Origin: Daejeonella sp. H1SJ63
GTDB taxonomy: Bacteria > Bacteroidota > Bacteroidia > Sphingobacteriales > Sphingobacteriaceae
Reading direction: 5' to 3'
Length of the DNA stretch: 64,000 nt
Assembly (NCBI RefSeq): GCF_029360775.1
Contig: NZ_JARKMZ010000002.1
Coordinates: forward strand, 144,628 to 208,627
Positions 36,214-44,319 of this stretch are shown here, piece after piece. The position numbers and the translations under genes are program-made. Under the pieces are notes generated by a model. It searched no databases. It worked only from the letters and a program-made list of their open reading frames with translations, and had not been told where the DNA came from. Numbering within the stretch: position 1 is the stretch's first letter; the number at the start of each line of letters is the position of its first letter.

Positions 36214-37359
36214 ATGGATTTGAGCCATATTTTCAATTCAAAAAAAATCTTCCGCATATCTTTTTATGCAGTTTTATTTTCGTTTTTGAGTTTTGCTGCT
36301 TTCTCTGAAGAGCATGCAGCAGCAGATACTTCGCATGCAGCAGCTACTGAAGTTCATGCTGAGCCGAAAGAAAAAGATGAAGATATTTCGAAGGTTATTC
36401 TTCATCACATTGCTGATTCTCATGAGTGGCATTTTTTTGGTCATGTAGCTTTGCCTTTACCGGTAATCTTGTGGACAGATAATGGTCTGGTTACTTTTAT
36501 GTCAGATAAGTTTGGCCATAATGATCATGGTACTGAGCTTATCGATGCTGATGGAACCGGTTTGGTTAACTATCACGGTAAGTTTTATTATCCTGCTGAA
36601 TCGAAGAGTGCAGACGGGACTTATATTTCTCATGATTCGAAGGGTGAGATTACAAATGGTAAGCCACTTGACATTTCAATCACCAAGAATGTGGTTTCTT
36701 TACTGATATCAGTTGTAATACTTCTTGTGGTATTTATTGGTATTGCCAATGCTTATAAAAAGCGCGAAGGCAAAGCACCAAAAGGAATGCAGTCAATTCT
36801 TGAGCCGATTATTCTGTTTGTTCGCGATGATATTGCCAAACCGCAGTTAGGTCATAAATACAGAGGTTTCATGCCGTATTTGTTAACTGTATTTTTCTTT
36901 GTTTGGTTAAACAACCTGATGGGATTAGTTCCATTCTTTCCGGGTGGTGCAAACTTAACCGGAAACATTGCAGTAACCATGATGCTTGCTCTTTGTACTT
37001 TTGTTTTAACTACAGTTAATGGTAATAAAAACTACTGGGGTCACGTATTTACACCTCATGTTCCATGGTGGTTATATCCATTAATGATCCCGGTTGAGAT
37101 CGTTGGATTATTTGTTAAGCCTGTTGCATTAATGATTCGTTTGTTTGCGAACATTACTGCAGGACACATTCTGATTCTGAGTTTGATCTCTCTGATCTTT
37201 ATTCTGAAATCTGTTTTTGTTGCAGGTATTGCCATTCCGTTTGTGCTGTTTATCAGTGTGATCGAGCTGGTAGTAGGTTTTATTCAGGCATTCATCTTTA
37301 CAATTCTGTCAGCTCTGTTTATCGGAATGGCTGTTGAAGAGTCGCATGCTGAGCATTAA
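36214..37359 (+). CDS. atpB: ATP synthase F0 subunit a
   Basis: A 381-residue subunit, long for the family because of an N-terminal signal-like segment (about residues 12-31) and a His/Glu-rich extension of about 150 residues before the first core helix. The core is typical: KPQLGHKYRGFMPYLLTVFF, FVWLNNLMGLVPFFPGG and LMIRLFANITAGHILIL, which holds the essential arginine of the proton channel. Long N-terminal extensions of subunit a are usual in Bacteroidota. Confidence 0.95.
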   Translation: MDLSHIFNSKKIFRISFYAVLFSFLSFAAFSEEHAAADTSHAAATEVHAEPKEKDEDISKVILHHIADSHEWHFFGHVALPLPVILWTDNGLVTFMSDKFGHNDHGTELIDADGTGLVNYHGKFYYPAESKSADGTYISHDSKGEITNGKPLDISITKNVVSLLISVVILLVVFIGIANAYKKREGKAPKGMQSILEPIILFVRDDIAKPQLGHKYRGFMPYLLTVFFFVWLNNLMGLVPFFPGGANLTGNIAVTMMLALCTFVLTTVNGNKNYWGHVFTPHVPWWLYPLMIPVEIVGLFVKPVALMIRLFANITAGHILILSLISLIFILKSVFVAGIAIPFVLFISVIELVVGFIQAFIFTILSALFIGMAVEESHAEH

Positions 37360-37381
37360 TATGAATTTATTTTTTGTTTAA

Positions 37382-37624
<243 letters not shown>

Positions 37625-37633
37625 AAAAAAATA

Positions 37634-37672
37634 AATAAGGCTTGTGCGATTGGCACCGGCCTTATTTTATTG
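37634..37672 (+). terminator. Terminator-like hairpin between atpE and atpF
   Basis: AATAAGGC (37634-37641) and GCCTTATT (37659-37666) form an 8-bp stem with a 17-base loop, followed by TTATTGTTTTG. Located inside the operon, it might partly end transcription or protect the mRNA end and so favour the highly needed c subunit. Confidence 0.55.
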
Positions 37673-37703
37673 TTTTGATTGATTTATTAAATAATATAAC
37701 AAA

Positions 37704-38216
37704 ATGACATTACTGGCATTAAATCCATTAGTTTCTCCGGATCCGGGTTTGTTTATCTGGTCGACAGTAACTTTTCTTATACTGTTCTTCCTTTTAAGCA
37801 AATTTGCATGGAAGCCTATTGTTAAGGCCCTTGATGAGCGTGAACGTTCGATTGAGGATGCTTTAGCTAAAGCTGAAATGGCAAAAGCTGAGATGGCGAA
37901 ACTGATCAGCGAGAACGAAGATCTTTTGAAAGAAGCCCGTTTGGAGCGTGATAATATTTTAAAGGAAGCAAAGGAGATCAAAGATCAGATGATCAATGAT
38001 GCGAAAGATCAGGCTAAGGCTGAAGGAGCAAAGTTGATCGATAAAGCTAAGATCGAGATCACTAATCAGAAGCTTGCTGCTATGGCAGAAATCAAGAATC
38101 AGGTTTCCAGTTTATCAATAGAAATTGCTGAGAAGGTATTGCGTAAGCAATTTGAAGATCAGGGTAAACAACAGGCTCTTGTAAATGACCTGTTAAAGGA
38201 AGTTAAACTTAATTAA
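37704..38216 (+). CDS. atpF: ATP synthase F0 subunit b
   Basis: A 170-residue subunit with one N-terminal membrane helix (about residues 13-32, LFIWSTVTFLILFFLLSKFA) and a long charged alpha-helical tail (ALDERERSIEDALAKAEMAK and onward) that forms the peripheral stator stalk. Length and pattern are typical of the single b-type subunit; no b' gene is seen. It lies 79 bases downstream of atpE, past the hairpin. Confidence 0.95.
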   Translation: MTLLALNPLVSPDPGLFIWSTVTFLILFFLLSKFAWKPIVKALDERERSIEDALAKAEMAKAEMAKLISENEDLLKEARLERDNILKEAKEIKDQMINDAKDQAKAEGAKLIDKAKIEITNQKLAAMAEIKNQVSSLSIEIAEKVLRKQFEDQGKQQALVNDLLKEVKLN

Positions 38217-38295
38217 GTTGACAATTGATAGTTGAGAATTGACAGTTTGAAAAACTCTGTAACTAACAACTAACAACCAACAACTAACAACCACT
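38217..38295 (+). repeat. AC-rich low-complexity repeat between atpF and atpH
   Basis: The second half consists of four near-copies of AACTAACAAC/AACAACC ending directly before the atpH start. The first half has a related TTGATAGTTGAGAATTGACAG stretch that can pair only loosely with it. It resembles the simple intergenic repeats common in Sphingobacteriales; no gene function is apparent. Confidence 0.5.
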
Positions 38296-38835
38296 ATGTC
38301 AGAAATACAAGTTGCATCGCGTTACGCTAAATCAATAATCGATCTTGCCTCTGAACAGAAAGTTCTGGAGGAAGTAAAGAACGATATTGTGGTGTTTGTC
38401 GAAACCTGCAGAGCTAATCATGAGTTGCAGGCTGTTCTTAAGAATCCGATCATCAGCCTCGACAAAAAAGCCAGCATTCTTGATGGCTTATTTTCCGGTA
38501 AGCTGCATAAAATGATTCTTTCATTTTTTCAGATTGTAATCAGGAAAGGCCGGTCTGAGATTTTGTATGCTACAGGAAAGGAATTTATCAGCCAGTATAA
38601 TATTCTTAAGAATGTGGTTAAGGCTACTGTAACATCAGCTTCTCCATTAAGTCAGGACAATATCAGTCAGATTGAGGAGGTGGTTAAGCAGGCAACAAAA
38701 GGTGAAGTTATATTAACTGCCCAGGTTGATCCTGATCTGATCGGAGGTTTTATTCTGAAGGTTGGAGATAAGCAGTTTGATACCAGTTTATCCGGCAAGC
38801 TGAGTAAACTGAAAAAGGAATTTGAACAAAATTAA
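38296..38835 (+). CDS. atpH: ATP synthase F1 subunit delta
   Basis: A 179-residue OSCP/delta subunit with the usual N-terminal helical bundle (VASRYAKSIIDLASEQK) and C-terminal segment DPDLIGGFILKVGDKQFDTS. It links the F1 head to the b-subunit stalk. It sits in normal order between atpF and atpA and has an 80-base low-complexity spacer before it. Confidence 0.94.
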   Translation: MSEIQVASRYAKSIIDLASEQKVLEEVKNDIVVFVETCRANHELQAVLKNPIISLDKKASILDGLFSGKLHKMILSFFQIVIRKGRSEILYATGKEFISQYNILKNVVKATVTSASPLSQDNISQIEEVVKQATKGEVILTAQVDPDLIGGFILKVGDKQFDTSLSGKLSKLKKEFEQN

Positions 38836-38845
38836 TTACCCCAAA

Positions 38846-38866
38846 CCCTTATAAGGGCTTTTTATT
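38846..38866 (+). terminator. Small hairpin with T-rich tail between atpH and atpA
   Basis: CCCTTATAAGGG is a perfect 12-base palindrome followed by CTTTTTATT. A second CCCTATAGGG palindrome follows at 38871-38880. The stem is short, so it may act as a weak attenuator rather than a full terminator. Confidence 0.4.
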
Positions 38867-38925
38867 GCTTCCCTATAGGGGTGGGAGGCGTAAGATTTAC
38901 AATATAAAACTCAAAAAATACTACT

Positions 38926-40500
38926 ATGGTAGAGGTAAGACCAGATGAAGTTTCGGCGATTTTAAGACAACAACTGTCAGGCTTTAAGTCGGAGGCTGAA
39001 CTCGAAGAGGTTGGTACCGTATTACAGGTGGGTGACGGTATTGCCCGCGTATACGGTTTAACTAAGGTTCAATCAGGAGAGCTGGTTGAATTTGATAACG
39101 GATTACAGGGTATCGTATTGAACCTTGAAGAAGACAATGTGGGTGTTGTATTACTTGGTGCTTTTGATGAGATCAAAGAGGGTGCTACAGTAAAACGTAC
39201 CAACAAGATTGCTTCCATTAAGGTTGGAGAAGGAATGCTTGGCCGTGTGGTTAACACATTAGGTCAGCCACTTGACGGTAAGGGACCAATCTTAGGTGAA
39301 ACTTACGAGATGCCGCTTGAGCGTAAAGCTCCGGGTGTAATTTATCGTCAGCCGGTAACTGAGCCATTACAGACAGGTATCAAAGCTATTGATGCAATGA
39401 TTCCAATTGGTCGTGGTCAGCGTGAGCTTGTAATTGGTGACCGTCAAACCGGAAAGACTGCTGTTTGTATCGATACCATTATTAATCAGAAAGAATTTTA
39501 CGAAGCAGGAAAGCCTGTATATTGTATTTATGTAGCTATCGGTCAGAAAAACTCAACTGTAGCGCAGATTCTTAAAGTATTGGAAGAGAATGGGGCATTG
39601 CCATATACGGTGATCGTTGCTGCATCAGCATCTGACCCTGCTCCGATGCAGTTCTATGCTCCTTTTGCAGGTGCTGCTATTGGTGAGTTCTTCCGTGATA
39701 CAGGTCGTCCGGCATTGATCGTTTATGATGATCTTTCAAAGCAGGCGGTTTCTTACCGTGAGGTTTCTCTGTTGTTACGTCGTCCTCCGGGCCGTGAGGC
39801 TTATCCTGGTGACGTATTCTACCTGCACAGCCGTTTACTGGAGCGTGCAGCGAAGATTAACCAGAACGATGCAATTGCACAGTCAATGAATGACCTTCCT
39901 GAGTCTATCAGGCATATCGTTAAAGGTGGAGGTTCATTAACCGCACTTCCAATCATTGAAACTCAGGCTGGTGACGTATCTGCATACATCCCAACTAACG
40001 TAATTTCAATTACTGACGGTCAGATTTTCCTTGAGTCTAACTTATTCAATGCAGGTGTTCGTCCGGCTATTAACGTAGGTATTTCGGTATCTCGTGTGGG
40101 TGGTAACGCTCAGATCAAGTCGATGAAGAAAGTTGCAGGTACCCTTAAACTTGACCAGGCACAGTATCGTGAGCTTGAAGCGTTCTCTAAGTTCGGTTCT
40201 GACCTTGATGCTGCTACCAAATCAGTTCTTGATAAAGGTGCACGTAACGTGGAATTGCTGAAGCAGGCACAGTTCTCTCCTGAAACTGTTGAGAAGCAGG
40301 TTGCAATTCTATATGTAGGTACTAAAAACCTGATGAGAAATGTTCCGGTTGATAAAGTGAAAGCTTTTGAAGCAGAATTTATTCAGCAGCTTGAGCAGCG
40401 TCATCCTGAAGTTTTACAGGGGCTGAAAGCCGGTAAACTTGATGATACCATTACAACGGCTCTGGAAACAGTAGCTAAGGAGCTGGGGAATAAATATTAA
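38926..40500 (+). CDS. atpA: ATP synthase F1 subunit alpha
   Basis: A 524-residue nucleotide-binding subunit with the Walker A motif GDRQTGKTA, the region [17 protein letters not shown], and the [20 protein letters not shown] segment specific to alpha. It forms the alpha3beta3 head together with beta. The beta gene (atpD) is not present downstream of atpG in this window, so it must be encoded elsewhere, as in many Bacteroidota. Confidence 0.98.
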   Translation: MVEVRPDEVSAILRQQLSGFKSEAELEEVGTVLQVGDGIARVYGLTKVQSGELVEFDNGLQGIVLNLEEDNVGVVLLGAFDEIKEGATVKRTNKIASIKVGEGMLGRVVNTLGQPLDGKGPILGETYEMPLERKAPGVIYRQPVTEPLQTGIKAIDAMIPIGRGQRELVIGDRQTGKTAVCIDTIINQKEFYEAGKPVYCIYVAIGQKNSTVAQILKVLEENGALPYTVIVAASASDPAPMQFYAPFAGAAIGEFFRDTGRPALIVYDDLSKQAVSYREVSLLLRRPPGREAYPGDVFYLHSRLLERAAKINQNDAIAQSMNDLPESIRHIVKGGGSLTALPIIETQAGDVSAYIPTNVISITDGQIFLESNLFNAGVRPAINVGISVSRVGGNAQIKSMKKVAGTLKLDQAQYRELEAFSKFGSDLDAATKSVLDKGARNVELLKQAQFSPETVEKQVAILYVGTKNLMRNVPVDKVKAFEAEFIQQLEQRHPEVLQGLKAGKLDDTITTALETVAKELGNKY

Positions 40501-40508
40501 AAGATATT

Positions 40509-40570
40509 AGTATTTAGTACATAGTATTTAGATCGTTTAAATCTAAATACTATGTACTAAGTACTTTGTA
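40509..40570 (+). repeat. Long perfect inverted repeat between atpA and atpG
   Basis: TTAGTACATAGTATTTAGAT and its exact reverse complement flank a 7-base loop (CGTTTAA), a perfect 20-bp stem that extends a few more base pairs with one mismatch. It fills nearly all of the 81-base spacer. A shorter partial copy (GTACTTTGTACTTAG) follows. It has no T tract, so it resembles an intergenic palindromic element or mRNA-stabilising hairpin rather than a terminator. Confidence 0.75.
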
Positions 40571-40581
40571 CTTAGTAAAAA

Positions 40582-41463
40582 ATGGCGAATTTAAAAGAAG
40601 TAAGAAATCGTATAGCATCAGTCACTTCGACTCAGCAAATCACCAAGGCCATGAAAATGGTTTCGGCAGCTAAATTGAAGAGGGCTACCAGTGCAATTGT
40701 TCAGTTGCGTCCTTATGCTAATAAGATGAGAGATATTCTGGCTAATCTTTCAGCCAGTATGGATGGATCAAACTCACCTTATACTCAGGAGCGTGAACCA
40801 AACAAGGTATTGATTATTGCTATCTCTTCTAACCGTGGTCTTGCAGGTGCTTTCAACATGAACGTAATCAAGACAACCAATAATCTGATATCTGAGAAAT
40901 ATTCTGAGCAATACCGTAAGGGTAATGTTCATATCGTGGCTATCGGTAAAAAGGTTCAGGATTTTTATGAGAAACGTAAATTCACTGTTATCGGGAATAA
41001 CAATGAATTATTCAGCGATTTAACTTTTGAGAATACTTCGAAGATTACAGAGGAAGTGATGGCTGGTTTCGCTAAAGGGGATTACGACAGAGTAGAGCTT
41101 GTTTACAACCAGTTCAGAAATGCCGCAGTACAGATTCTTACTACTGAACAATTGCTTCCGGTTCCAAAAGCTGATAATCTTGCTCAAAGCAGTTCTCAGA
41201 TTGATTATGTTCTTGAACCTTCACAGGAAGAAATTGTAGAACAGTTAATTCCTAAATCTGTCAAAACTCAGGTTTATAAAGCAGTTCTCGACTCGCATGC
41301 ATCTGAGCATGGTGCACGTATGACTGCTATGGATAAAGCAACTGAGAATGCAGGGGATCTTTTGAAAGCATTAAAGCTTTCTTACAACCAGGCAAGACAG
41401 GCTGCAATTACAACTGAGTTAACTGAGATCGTGAGTGGTGCAGCAGCATTATCTAACGGATAA
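40582..41463 (+). CDS. atpG: ATP synthase F1 subunit gamma
   Basis: A 293-residue central-stalk subunit. The N-terminal helix contains RNRIASVTSTQQITKAMKMV and VSAAKLKRA, and the C-terminal helix ASEHGARMTAMDKATENAG and ITTELTEIVSGAAAL, both classic gamma signatures. It rotates within the alpha3beta3 head. It is the last atp gene here; atpD and atpC are absent. Confidence 0.97.
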   Translation: MANLKEVRNRIASVTSTQQITKAMKMVSAAKLKRATSAIVQLRPYANKMRDILANLSASMDGSNSPYTQEREPNKVLIIAISSNRGLAGAFNMNVIKTTNNLISEKYSEQYRKGNVHIVAIGKKVQDFYEKRKFTVIGNNNELFSDLTFENTSKITEEVMAGFAKGDYDRVELVYNQFRNAAVQILTTEQLLPVPKADNLAQSSSQIDYVLEPSQEEIVEQLIPKSVKTQVYKAVLDSHASEHGARMTAMDKATENAGDLLKALKLSYNQARQAAITTELTEIVSGAAALSNG

Positions 41464-41494
41464 TTAAGATTAAAATCAGTTTTATACTGTTAAA

Positions 41495-41502
41495 TAGATT
41501 TG
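41495..41502 (+). promoter_or_regulatory. Candidate -7 box TAGATTTG for the small membrane protein
   Basis: TAGATTTG matches TAnnTTTG and would give a leader of about 22 bases before the ATG at 41531. No -33 element is visible. Confidence 0.3.
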
Positions 41503-41530
41503 TAAATTTATACTTTCACAATCAAAGGAA

Positions 41531-41737
41531 ATGGAAGACTCATTAAATAATAATTCAACTGCAGAAGCGAATAATCCTTCTCATTATACTACAATTACTT
41601 TAGGTATTATAATCGGTTTAACCGGTATATTTTTACGCTTTACCGGTGAGAGTAGTATGATTAGCATTATCTCTAACGTTCTTTGGGTCGTTGGAAGTGT
41701 AATCTGTCTGAGAGCAGTATTGAAAATCTTAAAATAA
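41531..41737 (+). CDS. Small two-helix membrane protein of unknown function
   Basis: A 68-residue protein with a polar Asn-rich N-terminus (residues 1-20) and two hydrophobic helices (about 21-38 and 45-64). I do not recognise a family. It has its own TAnnTTTG box, a GGAAATG start context and a terminator directly downstream, so it looks like a real monocistronic gene. A role in ATP synthase function is possible from location only. Confidence 0.65.
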   Translation: MEDSLNNNSTAEANNPSHYTTITLGIIIGLTGIFLRFTGESSMISIISNVLWVVGSVICLRAVLKILK

Positions 41738-41757
41738 GAATATTTCCTTAACAGGAA

Positions 41758-41790
41758 GGGGCTCATATCCGTAAGGTTATGGGCTTTTTT
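41758..41790 (+). terminator. Terminator after the small membrane protein gene
   Basis: GCTCATATCC and GGTTATGGGC pair imperfectly around a GTAA loop and are followed by a run of T residues (TTTTTTATTTT). It separates the ATP synthase region from the accessory toxin-like locus. Confidence 0.65.
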
Positions 41791-41948
41791 ATTTTCCGGG
41801 CTTTATTTTCAGTTTCAGATTTATCTGCTGATTGCCATGCATATTATCATTTTACCACCCAATGCATTTAACGCTTTAAATACACAAATGGATAATTTGT
41901 TTTTCTTATTTGTAACATGTAAATTACAATACCTGAACCAATGAAAAC

Positions 41949-43681
41949 ATGTCTAAACCTTATCAGCCATTGAGCTTTTTGCTCTGTCTTTTTCTGCTCA
42001 TTTCTTTTAATTCCTGTAAAAAAGATCTTCTGACTGAAGCTAAAGATGATTCCTTATTGCCCCCCCCCCTGGTCTGACATCTATTTCTTTTGATGAATTG
42101 CAAAAAAGGATCAGGCTCTCAAAATATGGTTCATACAATTCGGTACTCGCAAACAATGAATCAAAAGAAGGTAAATTTCGGTTGAGAGAAGACCTTAATT
42201 TGTTTACGGATAAAATTACAATGATTTCCAACAAGGGCGTTACAAGCTATACCATGGCAGTAGAGCAAAATTCAAAACAAAAGGCAACCTTTCAGAATGT
42301 AACTTTTGTTGAACGGAATGGGAATATTGAAACTTACTTGTTAACCTATAGAGCATCAAAAGCCTGGGCATCCCGACTTAAGATTGATAAGAAAGCGCCA
42401 TTTGAGGGTTATTTTAGCTATTCTAAATTGGAAAGCAAGAAATCAAAAACGAGTGAAAATAAGGTATCTGCAGATGGTTGTGAAACCTTTACCTATTATT
42501 ATACTGTTGCACATCAATGTGAAGGCTATAATGGTGGACAGTATCATTGGCCATGGGAATCATGCCCCTGGGCGGGACAAAGTAATGGACCCGGATACTA
42601 TACTTATGGGAGAAGTATCACAGTCTGCAGCGCAAGTGGGAACACCTGGGTTACCGGATTAACAGGTGACGGGTCCGGCGGCGGAAGTGGTGGTGGGACA
42701 CCAACTTATCCCACATTGCCCCTTAATTATAACCCGGATTGCAATTATGGTTACTCGGGGGTCAGTTCATTAAAAAGTTCTGGCATGATTACATCGGCTG
42801 TGGGTGATGATTGTCCGTATGATGATCCCAACCCTGCAGGTTTGATTGCCAATATTAATAAGCTGACCGGTATTCTGGGATTGGATTGGGCAAAGCAGGA
42901 ATTTCTGCATAATATGGATGCTTTACAAGGCAAAACGTTGACTTTGGATTTGTTAGCCTATTTGAATGTTAATGGGGTAACGGCGCAAAATATTGATTTT
43001 GGGAATTGGGCAGTAGATTATCTGATTTCAAATCCTTCGTATAATTATGAAGTTTTCAAAAATCAGTTTCTGGGCAAGTCTGAAGGTGTTGATGCACTCT
43101 CATACAATAGTGCATATTGGGATGATCCCGGTTTAACATTTCCAATCCAAAACTTACCAACATGGGCGGATTTCTCTGCTGCATTTCCAAAGGATAGCAA
43201 TCCACTTTATGATACGCCACAGAAAATGTATAGTTCACTAGGAGGAGATATCGCAACTTATTATGTTGATGAAAGAACTAATACCTGTGCAATTAGACTA
43301 TCAAAGGCTTTAAACTATTCAGGAGTCATTATACCACATTTACCCGGTCAAACTTTTATTGGCGCAGACAATAAATATTATTTTAAAGCTGCATATGAGT
43401 TGAATAAATGGATGAGAAAAACTTTTGGCACTAATGATGGGGACCAAACAACACCATATAATCCCAATCACATTCTCTACACAGCTACCGATGCTGGAAT
43501 AAATGGAAGGAACTTACCTGGCTTACTTGTTGGTAAAAAAGGAATTTACTCTATATATTCAAACAATTTTGCGTGGGCTTCCGGCCATGCTGATATGTTA
43601 AACCCAAATTCAACTTGCGGCAATAACTGTCATTTTGCTGATGCGCCAATAGGCCGCCTTGATATATGGATTTTAAACTAA
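41949..43681 (+). CDS. Lipoprotein with C-terminal Tae4-like amidase domain, frameshifted at a C10 tract
   Basis: The ATG at 41949 starts a good lipoprotein signal ending LLISFNSCKKD (Cys at residue 23). At 42060-42069 a run of ten C shifts the frame and meets TGA a few codons later; the remaining 1.6 kb is open in another frame from 42071. With 8 or 11 C the whole gene would be in frame (577 residues with 11). The N-terminal part (to about 42470) is a beta-rich region without a known name, then a Cys/Trp/Tyr-rich segment, a GSGGGSGGG linker near 42680 and a helical region. The C-terminus matches the Tae4 amidase family: NTCAIRLSKALN with catalytic Cys (43286-43288), an FG-ending helix ELNKWMRKTFG, and WASGHADM with catalytic His (43586-43588). 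Tae4 enzymes cut peptidoglycan stems. The layout suggests a polymorphic toxin. Confidence 0.8.
42060..42069 (+). repeat. Homopolymeric C10 tract inside the lipoprotein toxin gene
   Basis: Ten consecutive C residues, very unusual in this AT-leaning sequence, 37 codons into the lipoprotein gene. Any change by +1 or -2 bases restores one continuous reading frame encoding Leu-Leu followed by prolines. Such tracts mutate by slipped-strand mispairing and are a classic phase-variation switch. Confidence 0.85.
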
Positions 43682-43686
43682 ATTTT

Positions 43687-44118
43687 ATGAAATTACTTTT
43701 TGTATTTATTTCGGTAATGATTTTCGCGTCATGTGCAAACCGTCATTATCCACGATTTGATTACAACACATCTAAAAATCCGTGGATTGTTGCGTTTAAA
43801 GACAGAACATTTTTTTTAATCTTAAAGGAAAGTTATACAAATGACAGTATTATTAAATTGATTGGAAAAGAAGATGCATTTAATCCGTACGATGCACTAA
43901 GCCCTGAAGCTTTTGCAAAGGCCAAAATTTTAAGCACAGCTTTTGTTAAAAATATGCCTCCTCCTTTAATGTGTGAAGGATGCAAGGGAAATCAAAACTA
44001 CTATATGGCAAATGCCTTGCATTATTATACCAGCCGGGATCTGGATTCTATCGCCCATGCGCTCTATAAAAAATATCGGAGATCAAATAAGAAGATCTGG
44101 GGAAGGAAGTACCCATAG
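43687..44118 (+). CDS. Small lipoprotein, candidate immunity protein
   Basis: The start at 43687 gives a 143-residue protein with a lipoprotein signal ending MIFASCANR (Cys about residue 16); an upstream in-frame ATG at 43666 overlaps the toxin gene but adds only polar residues. The mature part is charged and probably helical, with a CEGC pair near residue 100. I recognise no family. Its position directly after the Tae4-like gene, small size and periplasm-facing anchor fit an immunity protein that protects against a cell-wall amidase. It could also be an unrelated lipoprotein; the immunity role is inference. Confidence 0.72.
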   Translation: MKLLFVFISVMIFASCANRHYPRFDYNTSKNPWIVAFKDRTFFLILKESYTNDSIIKLIGKEDAFNPYDALSPEAFAKAKILSTAFVKNMPPPLMCEGCKGNQNYYMANALHYYTSRDLDSIAHALYKKYRRSNKKIWGRKYP

Positions 44119-44145
44119 CTCTCATCGATACGCAGCACTAAATAG

Positions 44146-44319
44146 AGAGGAAAGGCATTTGAAGATATACTCATCCCGGCTGGGAAAAAAGGGATATATT
44201 CAATTGTGTCAAGTGACATAAGATGGGCTTCGGGTCATGCTGATTTATTAAAAAGTAACGTTACCTGTGGTACAAATTGTCATTTTTCAGATGCACCCAT
44301 TTTACGTTTGGATATATGG
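44146..44319 (+). pseudogene. Displaced C-terminal fragment of a Tae4-like toxin
   Basis: In the same frame as, but after, the stop of the small lipoprotein gene, the sequence reads GKKGIYSIVSSDIRWASGHA, then DLLKSNVTCGTNCHFSDAPI and LRLDIW. This is a near copy of the final 50 residues of the upstream toxin (WASGHADM, CGNNCHFADAPI, RLDIW). It has no start codon and no N-terminal part, so it is an orphan tail. Similarity stops exactly at 44319, where the stop codon of the convergent patatin gene begins. Orphan toxin tails behind immunity genes are typical of recombining polymorphic toxin loci. Confidence 0.85.

Noticed and set aside
38260..38295. Short tandem AAC-type repeats, considered as a CRISPR-like array
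   Set aside because: Units of about 10 bases without spacers; simple-sequence repeat only.
40501..40581. Hairpin between atpA and atpG as a rho-independent terminator
   Set aside because: The stem is AT-rich and no T tract follows; atpG needs the same transcript.
41905..41948. Promoter-like TTTG and TTGTAA/TTACAA inverted motif upstream of the toxin lipoprotein
   Set aside because: No TAnnTTTG match with correct spacing; the inverted motif is short and likely by chance in AT-rich sequence.
41941..41973. ATG at 41941 as the start of the toxin lipoprotein
   Set aside because: Its frame stops after ten codons; the ATG at 41949 gives a proper lipoprotein signal.
42098..42100. TTG at 42098 as a true start for the toxin gene
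   Set aside because: Starting there would leave a secreted-type, Cys- and Trp-rich protein with no signal, while a perfect lipoprotein signal lies just upstream, separated only by the C tract.
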